Source of the DNA: a virus
IMG/VR virus record: IMGVR_UViG_3300030103_002748
Location: 1-61,896 of that record
Strand: one strand, 5' to 3'
DNA length: 61,896 bases
The translations under genes were made by a program, and so were the position numbers. Below, piece by piece: positions 25,040 through 32,157 of this stretch (its first letter is position 1; each line of letters opens with the position of its first letter). A model generated the notes under the pieces. It was given only the letters and a program-made list of their open reading frames with translations. It was not told the DNA's origin and did no database searches.

Positions 25040-26500
25040 TTACCCGTAGTAACGAAAGGACCGTGAGCCGTGATCCTTATCCTCCCAATCATCTGTCGGG
25101 AGCTGTACAAAGTTACCCTGACGGTAACGCATCAACGCCTGCGTGGTACTGTCCACCAGATCGTCATGCTCACCATTAGGAAACGCCGCACACTCTTCGA
25201 CCAACTCATGTGCCCACTGGGTATCGGGGGCCCAAACCATTCCCGCTTCTAACAACGGGGCGATAGCATGCACTCTCGTGACCTTATCATTGCCCCGAGA
25301 CGGGGTAAAGTTTACCACAGGAATTCCCATATTACGTAGCTCGTGCGTCAACGGCATACCCGTGGCCTTCGCCTCAATAATCACCGTCTCCGGGTCCCAG
25401 TACTTCCACTGGTCATACGCTATGGTTTTTAGCTCGGGGAAGTCCCAACGGCCCTTCTGGCTGTCCAGGAGGATCAGATTGGGCTGAGAGCCCTCATCTG
25501 GGTAAAAAACGCCCCATGTCGTAATCGCACTGTAGTCCGCTGTCTCGCGCTTAGAAAAGGCCGTGTCATAGCTCTGTATTACAAAAGAAAGCTTCGGAAT
25601 CTTCTCAGCCTCCCACACATTCCACCACTCGCGCTTGAGAATGCTGTTATCGTCACCCGTGGGCTGCTGCTGGTACTGCGCGTTCCACTTACTCGGCGGA
25701 ATCGACGCCTTAACAGAAACCAAATCCTCCAACGACCAGTATTCGGGCCAAACAGGCTTGCCAGAGGGTAACTCCATAGGAAATTCAACAACTTCCCACT
25801 GATCAGCGTTCTCGTCCCTGGCCATCTGACGAACCAGTTGACCCGTCAAATCCTTCTCGGACCAACGGGTCATCACCAAAACTATCGATCCACCCGGCTG
25901 CAAACGCTGTCTGGGACCACCCGTGTACCAGTCCCAGGCGTCATCAAACCCCGCATTCGACATAGCAGTCTGCTCAGAATGGGGATCGTCGATAATACAT
26001 AAATCGGCACCGCGACCAGCCAGATTACTGCCAACACCAACAGCATAGTACATGCCGCCACGAGCCGTATCCCACCGACCACTGGCTTTAGAATCCGCAG
26101 CCAGCTTCGAGTCAGGAAATATGTCAAGATAATCCTCCCGCTCCAGCAAGTTCTTCACCTTACGACCAAAGCCTACCGCAAGCTCCGTGGTGTGCGTCGC
26201 CTGAATAATCTTCATCGCAGGATTCTTACCCACCATCCAGGCAGGAAACAGAAAACTCGCAAACTCACTCTTGGTATGACGCGGCGGCATATTGACTATC
26301 AACCGCTTCAACTCGCCCCGCGCTACCCGTTCAAGCTTCTCAGAAATAATTCGATGATGCTCACCGGCAATAAACTCCGGCCACATCGCTCGAACAAAGT
26401 CCAGGAAGTTAGTCTGACACCCCTCAATGCGCTCAAGCTGCGCTAATCGCAGCTCAAGTTTAAGCAGATGTTCGTCAGTTTCTTTAGCTAATTCAGTCAC
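25040..26500 (-). CDS. Terminase large subunit
   Basis: 486 residues. ATPase part: Walker A-like MPPRHTKS (71-78), Walker B LCIIDD (167-172), and coupling TRWSEKDL near 211. Nuclease part: [15 protein letters not shown] with Asp312 and Asp322, and HDDLVDS near 456 as metal ligands. The motor cuts concatemers and pumps DNA through the portal. The small subunit is not adjacent but lies about 5 kb away at 31437-32069. It starts 4 bases inside the upstream 91-residue gene. Confidence 0.93.
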   Translation of the reverse strand: MTELAKETDEHLLKLELRLAQLERIEGCQTNFLDFVRAMWPEFIAGEHHRIISEKLERVARGELKRLIVNMPPRHTKSEFASFLFPAWMVGKNPAMKIIQATHTTELAVGFGRKVKNLLEREDYLDIFPDSKLAADSKASGRWDTARGGMYYAVGVGSNLAGRGADLCIIDDPHSEQTAMSNAGFDDAWDWYTGGPRQRLQPGGSIVLVMTRWSEKDLTGQLVRQMARDENADQWEVVEFPMELPSGKPVWPEYWSLEDLVSVKASIPPSKWNAQYQQQPTGDDNSILKREWWNVWEAEKIPKLSFVIQSYDTAFSKRETADYSAITTWGVFYPDEGSQPNLILLDSQKGRWDFPELKTIAYDQWKYWDPETVIIEAKATGMPLTHELRNMGIPVVNFTPSRGNDKVTRVHAIAPLLEAGMVWAPDTQWAHELVEECAAFPNGEHDDLVDSTTQALMRYRQGNFVQLPTDDWEDKDHGSRSFRYYG

Positions 26501-26772
26501 TTATCCCAAAGTTCTCGGTAATCCAAAACAGCCCGGTCCAGGAAAATAGGGGTCTGTGGGCCGTGAAACGCGCCTATCACGTTAAAATTAAAGTACTCAT
26601 AGGCTTCTTCACGCTCCATGTCCACCGCGCCGTCCATAATGATATCAACACATTTTTCAATGTCGTAGATCAGAATAGGTCCCCCATCCTCATCCACAGT
26701 CATGCCGTGGGCCGTGCCCACTATCGCGTCGTCAAATCCGTCAGCTTTCAGGTATTGCTTTTCATCGTACAT
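26497..26772 (-). CDS. Conserved small acidic phage protein
   Basis: 91 residues, acidic. YLKADGFDDAIVGTAHGMTV, then DIEKCVDIIMDGAVDMEREE and FNFNVIGAFHGPQTPIFLD. Proteins with LxADGFDDAI are widespread in phages but have no known role. First gene of the late leftward operon; AGGAG lies 9 bases before the ATG. It overlaps terminase by 4 bases. Confidence 0.65.
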   Translation of the reverse strand: MYDEKQYLKADGFDDAIVGTAHGMTVDEDGGPILIYDIEKCVDIIMDGAVDMEREEAYEYFNFNVIGAFHGPQTPIFLDRAVLDYRELWDK

Positions 26773-26800
26773 GGCCCAAGGCTCCTTGTTTATGCAAGTT

Positions 26801-26860
26801 TATTATACCTCGGTAAATTTTTTTATAAAATTATTTTTTACATGATTGTTTGTGACAAAC
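26801..26860 (-). promoter_or_regulatory. Candidate activated promoter of the terminase/structural operon
   Basis: On the minus strand a perfect -10 TATAAT (26802-26807) lies in CCGAGGTATAATA, a 13-base string repeated exactly at 27443-27455. No -35 hexamer can be found at 16-18 bases; an A/T tract lies there instead. About 40-50 bases upstream of the -10 is a perfect dyad GTTTGT-G-ACAAAC (26848-26860), well placed for an activator. Inferred, not shown. Confidence 0.45.
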
Positions 26861-26962
26861 ATGCACAAGCTGCTGTCTGACACACGACACTGCCCTACAT
26901 CTCCAGCAACTATCTCACGGAATCCTAAACATCTCTACTAGCCTCTATTCCGGGACTCCTAC

Positions 26963-27020
26963 TCACACTCCCCCCTCCGCCTAAAGTCAAAAGGGAAGGC
27001 GGGCGGAGGGGGGAGTGTGA
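26963..27020. repeat. 19-bp perfect inverted repeat
   Basis: Arms 26963-26981 (tcacactcccccctccgcc) and 27002-27020 are exact reverse complements, separated by 20 bases. The arms are strongly purine/pyrimidine biased. There is no T-run, so it is not a simple terminator. Confidence 0.9.
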
Positions 27021-27042
27021 CACATGGCCCCTTGGCCATGTG
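27021..27042. repeat. 9-bp perfect hairpin directly abutting the 19-bp repeat
   Basis: CACATGGCC (27021-27029), loop CCTT, GGCCATGTG (27034-27042). It begins at the base after the previous inverted repeat ends. Confidence 0.9.
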
Positions 27043-27097
27043 GGACACGCGGCACTTTTTGCGTGTGTGGGGGTCGGGTCGCACAGATTGCAGGCAT

Positions 27098-27125
27098 AAA
27101 AAAGCCCAGTCGGGACTGGGCTTTT
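27098..27125. terminator. Bidirectional rho-independent terminator
   Basis: AAAAAA, GCCCAGTC, GG, GACTGGGC, TTTT. Works in either direction; on the minus strand it ends with six T. It separates the early genes (to the right) from the late operon. Confidence 0.88.
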
Positions 27126-27135
27126 GTTTGGGGTC

Positions 27136-27153
27136 GGTGGCCCTCGGGCCACC
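27136..27153. repeat. 8-bp perfect hairpin
   Basis: GGTGGCCC, TC, GGGCCACC. Located between the terminator and the stop codon of the small gene ending at 27165. No T-run. Confidence 0.85.
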
Positions 27154-27164
27154 AGTCGCGGAGG

Positions 27165-27383
27165 TCAGTCGTCCTTATCCACCATTGTGATCTGGGCGCC
27201 TGTTACTTGGCTGCGGTAGATCTTATAGCTCAGATTGCGAATCGCTTCGAGGTTACTAATATATTTGGTTCCAGAAGGTCTATCATCTTCTGCTATATGC
27301 GAAATATTAGAAGCGATATCCAGAGCCTCCGCAATAGCTTGGGCTTCCTTTTTTGTGAACTCAATATTTGTGTGTTTTTTCAT
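27165..27383 (-). CDS. Small early protein, unknown
   Basis: 72 residues (MKKHTNIEFTKKEAQAIAEA start), mostly helical, no known domain. The ATG at 27383 is chosen because GGAG lies 7 bases upstream; longer readings would run through the promoter. It is last in the leftward series of early genes and ends before a terminator. Confidence 0.6.
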   Translation of the reverse strand: MKKHTNIEFTKKEAQAIAEALDIASNISHIAEDDRPSGTKYISNLEAIRNLSYKIYRSQVTGAQITMVDKDD

Positions 27384-27438
27384 TTTGTATCTCCACGATT
27401 GTTTAAGTTTACATGGGACGTCGTTGCCCCATGCACAT

Positions 27439-27467
27439 AGAATATTATACCTCGGCTCTCTGGTCAA
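27439..27467 (-). promoter_or_regulatory. Sigma70-type early promoter
   Basis: Minus strand TTGACC (27462-27467), N17, TATTCT (27439-27444). A better -10, TATAAT, lies 5 bases upstream within CCGAGGTATAATA and also contains the stop codon of the gene ending at 27445. Serves the gene at 27165-27383. Confidence 0.5.
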
Positions 27468-27705
27468 GCTCTTCTTGGATAAAATTCCGAAAGCTTGCGC
27501 CTATCATCCAAAGCAACATCTCAGGGCTCTCGCTGCTCCCGACCAAACAGGCGCTTACATATTGCCGGAGCTGCTCGGTGGTTTTGTATCCCACGATCCA
27601 AGGGCATCGTTCGCCCTCGGGTCGGTGTCCGACGCCCGCGAACAACCAGTCCATCTGGTTGTTGCTGTTGACTGCGTCAGCAATTGCCTTCTCTTTTTGG
27701 TCCAT
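27445..27705 (-). CDS. Small early protein, unknown
   Basis: 86 residues starting MDQKEKAIADAVNSNNQMDW; contains GVGHRPEGERCPWIVGYKTT and a helical C-terminus (MLLWMIGASFRNFIQEELDQ). No family recognised. Start at 27705 is supported by GGAG 7 bases upstream in the same CGTGGAGA context as the neighbouring gene. Its TAA stop lies inside the next promoter. Confidence 0.6.
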   Translation of the reverse strand: MDQKEKAIADAVNSNNQMDWLFAGVGHRPEGERCPWIVGYKTTEQLRQYVSACLVGSSESPEMLLWMIGASFRNFIQEELDQRAEV

Positions 27706-27738
27706 TGTCTGTCTCCACGTTTCAATAAAAGAGAACCC

Positions 27739-27767
27739 ATTATATGCGACTGCTATGTGCATGTCAA
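27739..27767 (-). promoter_or_regulatory. Consensus sigma70 early promoter
   Basis: Minus strand TTGACA (27762-27767), N17, TATAAT (27739-27744), a perfect match. The spacer begins TGCACATAG, the CACATA element shared by several promoters in this region. Confidence 0.8.
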
Positions 27768-27808
27768 CTATCCCCCACCTCCTGCGGAGGTCGTTTCACT
27801 TGGGGGAT

Positions 27809-27839
27809 AAAAAAAGCCCGCCCCCTTTCGAGGGCGGGC
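27809..27839 (-). terminator. Rho-independent terminator
   Basis: Minus strand GCCCGCCC, 8-base loop, GGGCGGGC, then seven T. Ends transcription from the DUF2958-like gene. Confidence 0.9.
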
Positions 27840-27920
27840 CCGCCGATCCGTGACGCCAGGACAAAAACGGGATAACCCCGACCCACGGCTCACGGCTCGC
27901 CACCCGTGGAGTGGTAGCGA

Positions 27921-28256
27921 TCAGGCAACGATCATGCCCGCTGCTCGGGCATCCTTCGCGTATTCAGAAAGGGTTTTTTCTGGGGTGAAATACATATCAC
28001 GCTCGACCACCTCGACCCCCGCGCCATGCATCCCGAACCGCAACCGCTCAAGCTCGGACTGGGAAACATAACCTAATTCAGGGTAGCCCATGCCCAGATC
28101 GCACAACCCGAAAAGCGTATCCTTATCTAGACGCTCAGAGATCAACCACGTACACGCGCCGCCCCCAAATAGTTTAAGGACGGGGCGGCGCGTGGATTCT
28201 TCCACGCTCGCGTTATCCGCGAGCGCCTTTTCGATTTCTTTTGTGAATAGTTTCAT
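27921..28256 (-). CDS. DUF2958-like protein
   Basis: 111 residues. LKLFGGGACTWLISERLDKD followed by LFGLCDLGMGYPELGYVSQS is the signature of DUF2958, a small protein family of phages and mobile elements. Biochemical role unknown. Own promoter upstream and own terminator downstream, so it is monocistronic. Confidence 0.85.
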   Translation of the reverse strand: MKLFTKEIEKALADNASVEESTRRPVLKLFGGGACTWLISERLDKDTLFGLCDLGMGYPELGYVSQSELERLRFGMHGAGVEVVERDMYFTPEKTLSEYAKDARAAGMIVA

Positions 28257-28287
28257 TTTTCAATACTCCCGTTTTGATTGAATGGCC

Positions 28288-28318
28288 ATTATACGCACAT
28301 TAGTTGCATATATGTCAA
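28288..28318 (-). promoter_or_regulatory. Sigma70-type early promoter
   Basis: Minus strand TTGACA (28313-28318), spacer of 19, TATAAT (28288-28293). Perfect hexamers with a long spacer. The leader carries AAAACGGGAGT before the ATG, shared with neighbouring leaders. Confidence 0.65.
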
Positions 28319-28392
28319 GCCTCAGCCCCCACGGTCCACGAGTCAAAAACTTTTACTTGACAGGGGCGGGCCGAGGGGCGCTTGTTTCACTG

Positions 28393-28554
28393 TTAATTAT
28401 CGCGCAGCTCTTGATATTCGACTTCTATATGAAAAGCAAACGATTCGGCTTTGATCTCTAACGCGGCCAAATGATCTGCAATTAATTCGCTCAGATAGTC
28501 TGTGTCGCGTTTATCGAAATCACCGAGCATAATTGTTTTGATTTCATCAGTCAT
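28393..28554 (-). CDS. Small early protein, unknown
   Basis: 53 residues (MTDEIKTIMLGDFDKRDTDY start), acidic and helical. The start at 28554 overlaps the stop of the 57-residue gene by 8 bases, indicating coupled translation. Longer readings upstream would overlap that gene. No family recognised. Confidence 0.6.
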   Translation of the reverse strand: MTDEIKTIMLGDFDKRDTDYLSELIADHLAALEIKAESFAFHIEVEYQELRDN

Positions 28555-28720
28555 GAATAATTCCCGCCTCCAGTAATGCCACACAATTGCGACCGAAAAA
28601 GCCCTGCAATTGATAGGCAAGGCCGGTATCGTGCAAATATTGCCAGGCGTCAATCACGTCATCCGGCTGCGCCGTATCATCTAGACCCTCTGCTATCTCT
28701 ATCGCTTCGAATAGTGTCAT
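28547..28720 (-). CDS. Small conserved phage protein (DUF7417-like)
   Basis: 57 residues: MTLFEAIEIAEGLDDTAQPD, then DVIDAWQYLHDTGLAYQLQG and FFGRNCVALLEAGIIHD. The pattern of EAWQYL-x2-TG-x2-x-QLQGxFGR is familiar from many phage genomes, with unknown function. It begins one base after the stop of the 87-residue gene and overlaps the 53-residue gene. Confidence 0.75.
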   Translation of the reverse strand: MTLFEAIEIAEGLDDTAQPDDVIDAWQYLHDTGLAYQLQGFFGRNCVALLEAGIIHD

Positions 28721-28721
28721 T

Positions 28722-28985
28722 TTAAAATTCCCCCGCCATCATCAAATAATCATCCGGTGACCACTCGTCAGGAAAGTCCGAGAAATCTTGTAGCTGTGCG
28801 CTAATCGCCGCCCGTTTAGGGTCTACCATTGATCGGCTGCACGGGTCGGTTCGGTCGCCATCATCATATAGGGCATTGCATCCTAGCTTTGCGAATAGCT
28901 TTGCCCGCTGCTGAAAAGTGTCGTCAAAATCGTGCAAGGTCTCAATTTCCCACGGCTCACCGCAATGTCTGCAATATATATCCAT
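28722..28985 (-). CDS. Small protein with CxxC motif
   Basis: 87 residues. N-terminal IYCRHCGEPWE is one zinc-knuckle half; further cysteines at CNALYDD and DPCSRS could complete a site. Acidic C-terminus (FPDEWSPDDYLMMAGEF). A pattern found in many phages; function unknown. First gene of a three-gene unit with its own promoter. Confidence 0.7.
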   Translation of the reverse strand: MDIYCRHCGEPWEIETLHDFDDTFQQRAKLFAKLGCNALYDDGDRTDPCSRSMVDPKRAAISAQLQDFSDFPDEWSPDDYLMMAGEF

Positions 28986-29018
28986 CGTTTAATTCCCGTT
29001 TTAGTTAGTTGAGGTTAA

Positions 29019-29047
29019 AATATATGTGGTATTTATGTGCATGTCAA
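29019..29047 (-). promoter_or_regulatory. Sigma70-type early promoter overlapping a stop codon
   Basis: Minus strand TTGACA (29042-29047), N17, TATATT (29019-29024). The spacer begins TGCACATAA. The TGA stop of the gene at 29044-29763 lies within the -35 hexamer. Confidence 0.78.
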
Positions 29048-29763
29048 CCCACAGAAAAGGCCGGTATTCTGTTGGCGTCAATAACGAAACTTGAGTGCAA
29101 TGGATCAATCTGCCTACCGCGAGGGGGCTTGTATTTCAAGCCGACTATTTTGCCGCGCTGCTGTAAGTTAACGATGTCGCTGTTATCACCATTGACCACG
29201 GGCCGCCCTAAAAAACTCTCCGGCATACCGCCGTGAAATACTGCTGAAATCGGTCTATCAGTCTTTAACGCTGTTTCGACCTGAGATTGATATCGCCTCG
29301 CTTTGGAATAGCTGAACATTAGCGAATAATTATGAGGAACACGGTCGAGTCTTTTGGCGATTTTAGTGTAGTCAAACAGATTCAATTTCGGAAAGCTTTG
29401 CGGTATCGCACCATTGGTTTCCAATTCCCATTGAACGTCGGAAAGGACGTTAAGCCGCACATAAGGCTCGACGTTATTACGGTCGCATAGTTTTTGAAAA
29501 TTGTGCAATTCGTTATAGAGCTTTTCCAGAAAGCCGGAACGGTCTTGCATATAGAAATCAGTCTTCCGCTGCCGCCCCTCACTAACGTTTGACATGCCGC
29601 CCCGACCCGCAGCTTCGAGGCAAGGCAATTCGCATTCCGCGGTTTTACGCATAGGGCAAAGCGAATCATTCGGTTTTAAGGATAAGCCCGCGACCCGTAT
29701 AGCTTTATCGCGGTTATTTTTGCGTAGCTTTGTATTGCCGCCACTGGTGTCTAATAGTTTCAT
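29044..29763 (-). CDS. GP88/DUF7227-like phage protein
   Basis: 239 residues. The N-terminal pattern LLDTSGGNTKLRKNN, VAGLSLKPNDSLCPMRKT, CELPCLEAAGRGGMSNVSEG and RQRKTDFYMQDR matches the gene-88-type family of phages. In that family CP, CLxxxGxG and KTxxFxxxR motifs recur and cysteines may bind metal. The function is unknown. Monocistronic, with its own promoter. Confidence 0.75.
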   Translation of the reverse strand: MKLLDTSGGNTKLRKNNRDKAIRVAGLSLKPNDSLCPMRKTAECELPCLEAAGRGGMSNVSEGRQRKTDFYMQDRSGFLEKLYNELHNFQKLCDRNNVEPYVRLNVLSDVQWELETNGAIPQSFPKLNLFDYTKIAKRLDRVPHNYSLMFSYSKARRYQSQVETALKTDRPISAVFHGGMPESFLGRPVVNGDNSDIVNLQQRGKIVGLKYKPPRGRQIDPLHSSFVIDANRIPAFSVG

Positions 29764-29796
29764 TTTTGATTCCCGTTTTATGGTGGATAAAAGGCT

Positions 29797-29825
29797 AATG
29801 TATGCGCCTTTTATGTGGGCGTCAA
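29797..29825 (-). promoter_or_regulatory. Sigma70-type early promoter overlapping a stop codon
   Basis: Minus strand TTGACG (29820-29825), N17, TACATT (29797-29802). The spacer contains CCCACATAA, in which TAA is the stop codon of the preceding gene (29811). Confidence 0.75.
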
Positions 29826-30146
29826 GTCTTTTATTTCAGCTTCTAATCGGATGCGAGCCTCACGCATTACAGAGGCCAGATACACGCCTTCCTCAGTGTC
29901 CACTAGGCCGTCCCTGAAAACCTCTTCACCAAACTCTAAAGCCCCGACGCGATCCTTCATTACGTCTAGCCGGTTTTCGTCCAGTTGTTTTTTCAACGTT
30001 TTTATATAGCTGTCCAATTTTTCCTGAGTTTTAAAATCAGAACGAATGTCGAGAGTGCCACTTACCCCAACGTCCCAACTCCAGTACTCCAGAATTTTCA
30101 ACAAATACTCTGCATACGGTCTCAGTTCTTTTTCACTTCTTTCCAT
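29811..30146 (-). CDS. Small early protein, unknown
   Basis: 111 residues, charged and helical (YAEYLLKILEYWSWDVGVSG, then EKLDSYIKTLKKQLDENRLD). No family recognised. Of the adjacent ATGs, 30146 is preferred: AGGAG lies 7 bases upstream, versus 4 for the ATG at 30149. It starts inside the upstream gene's 3' end. A loose similarity to that neighbour may indicate an old duplication. Confidence 0.6.
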   Translation of the reverse strand: MERSEKELRPYAEYLLKILEYWSWDVGVSGTLDIRSDFKTQEKLDSYIKTLKKQLDENRLDVMKDRVGALEFGEEVFRDGLVDTEEGVYLASVMREARIRLEAEIKDLTPT

Positions 30147-30477
30147 CATCGTTCTCCTCAAACAAACTAGCCAACTCCAAACACAGTTTGTGAAGTGTTT
30201 CTGGTGCTTTTTCTTGTTGAATCTTTTCTTTTAACTCACGAATAACCTTGTCTCTTGGGTTCAAAATTTCTTTAGCATCTCTCACTTCTTCATAAAGATT
30301 AGCTAGGTACTCATTCATATCTTCTTCGCTATCAAATGACGGCGTTCCGCTTGTACTGAAATTAACAGTATCAATGTCATTTCCGAGGAACTTATATCTC
30401 AAGTCTTCAGCGTAGCAATCTAAACTGTGGATAAGCGATTCAAAAAACTTTGCATCCATTGTTACTTGTTCAGCCAT
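30133..30477 (-). CDS. Small early protein, unknown
   Basis: 114 residues, acidic and helical (MAEQVTMDAKFFESLIHSLD, DMNEYLANLYEEVRDAKEIL). No known domain. Directly downstream of its own promoter; leader contains CGTAACGGGAG before the ATG. Coupled to the next gene. Confidence 0.6.
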   Translation of the reverse strand: MAEQVTMDAKFFESLIHSLDCYAEDLRYKFLGNDIDTVNFSTSGTPSFDSEEDMNEYLANLYEEVRDAKEILNPRDKVIRELKEKIQQEKAPETLHKLCLELASLFEENDDGKK

Positions 30478-30510
30478 ATCAAACTCCCGTTACGTGGTGG
30501 ATTTGAGGCC

Positions 30511-30539
30511 AATGTATAGAATCTTTATGTGTACGTCAA
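30511..30539 (-). promoter_or_regulatory. Sigma70-type early promoter overlapping a stop codon
   Basis: Minus strand TTGACG (30534-30539), N17, TACATT (30511-30516). The spacer begins TACACATAA. The TGA stop of the gene at 30536-30841 is inside the -35 hexamer. Confidence 0.75.
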
Positions 30540-30841
30540 GCCTCAAAAAAGACATTATCCTCACCAAACCATTTCACCAAGTAATCTATAGCAGAGGAAA
30601 AACAAGCGTCAGACTCTTCTGGGGTCCAATCCTCCCCGCTGCCGAAAGTGTCTTTCCACCCTAGTGACTCAGCCAACTCGGTGATCTGTGCGAAGCTACT
30701 TTCCTCTGTAATCGTCAATTTCATTTCTGCGTCTCCTGAATAATGTTCTTTTGTTTTCCCACCACATTCGCAACGCTCTGGGACTTCGCTGTCGCTCATC
30801 ATCGCTGACCATTGGTGGCCGCAAACTTCACATATCCACAT
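30536..30841 (-). CDS. Small zinc-ribbon protein
   Basis: 101 residues. N-terminal rubredoxin/zinc-ribbon pattern: WICEVCGHQW and ERCECGGKTKEH. An acidic C-terminal part follows (DWTPEESDACFSSAIDYLVK). An internal Met at about residue 40 could start a shorter product. Function unknown; last gene of a three-gene small-protein unit. Confidence 0.65.
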   Translation of the reverse strand: MWICEVCGHQWSAMMSDSEVPERCECGGKTKEHYSGDAEMKLTITEESSFAQITELAESLGWKDTFGSGEDWTPEESDACFSSAIDYLVKWFGEDNVFFEA

Positions 30842-30873
30842 CGTCTAATTCCTCTTAGCACAAACATATTCAC

Positions 30874-30990
30874 TCATTTCTGCGTCTGCTCCGGTCGAGT
30901 AAGGTTTACCAGCTCCCAAGCAAGCTCATGCAATCGAGCTTTGTTTTCAATCTCATGCTGAAGTTGATTAATCAATTCTTCTATTGTCAT
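30874..30990 (-). CDS. 38-residue protein
   Basis: MTIEELINQLQHEIENKARL, then HELAWELVNLTRPEQTQK. Helical, no known family. Supported by GGAG 8 bases before the ATG and by overlap with the upstream 39-residue gene. Lies between a consensus promoter and the zinc-ribbon gene. Confidence 0.55.
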   Translation of the reverse strand: MTIEELINQLQHEIENKARLHELAWELVNLTRPEQTQK

Positions 30991-31087
30991 TTCTGCGTCT
31001 CCTCTCTTCCTTTTCCTTTAATCGTCTAATGGTTTCTTTCGTTCCTGGACCCCTGATCCATTTCTCAAGCAGATAGAATATAAACAT
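30968..31087 (-). CDS. 39-residue protein, short hydrophobic start and very basic end
   Basis: MFIFYLLEKWIRGPGTKETI, then RRLKEKEERRRRNDNRRID. The first eight residues are hydrophobic and the rest strongly charged. AGGAGG lies 4 bases before this ATG and 1 base before a second ATG just upstream, so 31087 is chosen. First gene after a consensus promoter. Confidence 0.5.
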   Translation of the reverse strand: MFIFYLLEKWIRGPGTKETIRRLKEKEERRRRNDNRRID

Positions 31088-31111
31088 CATGCCTCCTAGA
31101 TATGAGACATT

Positions 31112-31140
31112 ATTATATGGGGCTATCTAGTGGGTGTCAA
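31112..31140 (-). promoter_or_regulatory. Consensus sigma70 early promoter overlapping a stop codon
   Basis: Minus strand TTGACA (31135-31140), N17, TATAAT (31112-31117). The spacer CCCACTAG contains the TAG stop of the nuclease gene ending at 31127. Confidence 0.82.
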
Positions 31141-31585
31141 TGTGATCGATGAGAGCATTGACAGTGTTGGAGTGGAGAACAGGCTCTACCGCTTCAAGCC
31201 CGTGTCGTTTGACGTCCTCGACCTGATCGCCAGAGAACAGGAAGTAATCGGTATCCTCCGCCCGCATCCGACGGACCACGAGCCAGACAGGAGCATCCGC
31301 ATGTGTGGTAAGAAAACTTACTTGATGAGGACTAATTGTTACTTTGTTGGTAGTGGTGTTCTTGAGTTCGATTAGTTGAAACCTAGACTGTGTGTCTAAG
31401 ATCATAACGTCTGGGACACCCTGAGATGCCCAACTTTCAAGCCGTGTTACCTTCCATTGAGGCATCTGCTTGGCTATCTGTCGTTTCATGCTTGACCAGA
31501 ATTGGCTTTCCGTCGATCTCCTCGTAATTGGCGTCTTCCGCTTCTGCTTCGATGGTTCTTCCCACGGTACCTCTAAGTTCTGCAA
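31127..31585 (-). CDS. VRR-NUC/resolvase-like PD-(D/E)xK endonuclease
   Basis: 152 residues. TESQFWSSMKRQIAKQM, VTRLESWASQGVPDVMIL and RFQLIELKN give the E-GxPDV-ELK pattern of PD-(D/E)xK nucleases of the VRR-NUC/phage endonuclease group. A role in processing branched DNA or in packaging is likely. Its first 50 codons overlap the 3' end of small terminase by 149 bases in another frame. The ESQFW motif of the family lies in the overlap, so a long start is favoured. Confidence 0.75.
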   Translation of the reverse strand: MQNLEVPWEEPSKQKRKTPITRRSTESQFWSSMKRQIAKQMPQWKVTRLESWASQGVPDVMILDTQSRFQLIELKNTTTNKVTISPHQVSFLTTHADAPVWLVVRRMRAEDTDYFLFSGDQVEDVKRHGLEAVEPVLHSNTVNALIDHIDTH

Positions 31586-32069
31586 TTGCTTTTAAAACCT
31601 CTTCTTTTGACATGCTGTCTATTGTGCCATGCCTGATTTCAGACTTGTTGATGTAAATATTGCCATGAGCCTGACCGCGACGATATTCCGCCATCACGGC
31701 TGCGGAGTAGTTTTTGTCAGAAAAGGCCGCATCCCGAATCTTCTGTAGGTCACGCAGATGACGACTGAAGTCTATCCCATATTTACGGTCCAGTTCAGCG
31801 CGATACTGATTGATTGCCTTGACCACATGCGGACAGATAGCCGGATTGGTCATCTCGTAGGCTCGGGTGTGAGCAGAGGATTCAGGGTAGCCCGCATTGA
31901 CGGCTGCTTCTCTCAAAGTTATCTGGCCATCTTTCGACACCAGTTCTTTAACAAAAAGCTCTTGCTTACGGGTGAGTGGAGTGTCTGGAGTGACCTTGGG
32001 TCTACCGGGCTTGCCAGGTTTCTTCTCAAGATCGCGGTACTTTGCTTTAGCTAGGGCTGAACTATTCAT
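31437..32069 (-). CDS. Terminase small subunit
   Basis: 210 residues. LTRKQELFVKELVSKDGQIT, LREAAVNAGYPESSAHTRAY and NPAICPHVVKAINQYRAELD form the HTH and helical region of Terminase_2-like small subunits. It recognises the packaging site and feeds DNA to the large subunit. The N-terminus is basic and the C-terminus acidic. Located about 5 kb from the large subunit, next to a repeat array that could be its target. Ribosome-binding site weak. Confidence 0.82.
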   Translation of the reverse strand: MNSSALAKAKYRDLEKKPGKPGRPKVTPDTPLTRKQELFVKELVSKDGQITLREAAVNAGYPESSAHTRAYEMTNPAICPHVVKAINQYRAELDRKYGIDFSRHLRDLQKIRDAAFSDKNYSAAVMAEYRRGQAHGNIYINKSEIRHGTIDSMSKEEVLKAIAELRGTVGRTIEAEAEDANYEEIDGKPILVKHETTDSQADASMEGNTA

Positions 32070-32157
32070 GCCGCAGTAGTATATAGAGCCAGAAAAATAA
32101 AAAAAATAAAAAAAGCTAGACCCCCCTTAACGAGTTTTTGATCTTAACGATACTTCT

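Larger units (their letters stand above)
26814..27164. other. Gene-free interval with stacked inverted repeats
   Basis: No convincing gene is seen. After an A/T-rich stretch the interval holds, in order, a 19-bp perfect inverted repeat (26963-27020), a 9-bp hairpin (27021-27042), a terminator (27098-27125) and an 8-bp hairpin (27136-27153). Candidates are a structured RNA, a packaging site or a replication origin next to the terminase operon. Confidence 0.6.

Noticed and set aside
24607-25179. Plus-strand open frame of 190 codons, Ala/Pro/Ser-rich
   Set aside because: Antisense to the RTX protein and terminase ends; composition is that of a shadow frame.
26773-27164. tRNA or similar RNA gene in the hairpin cluster
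   Set aside because: The hairpins do not form a cloverleaf and no T-arm or CCA-type end is visible; a different structured RNA remains possible.
28357-28362. Plus-strand TTGACA as a promoter
   Set aside because: No -10 at 15-19 bases downstream and no plus-strand gene follows.
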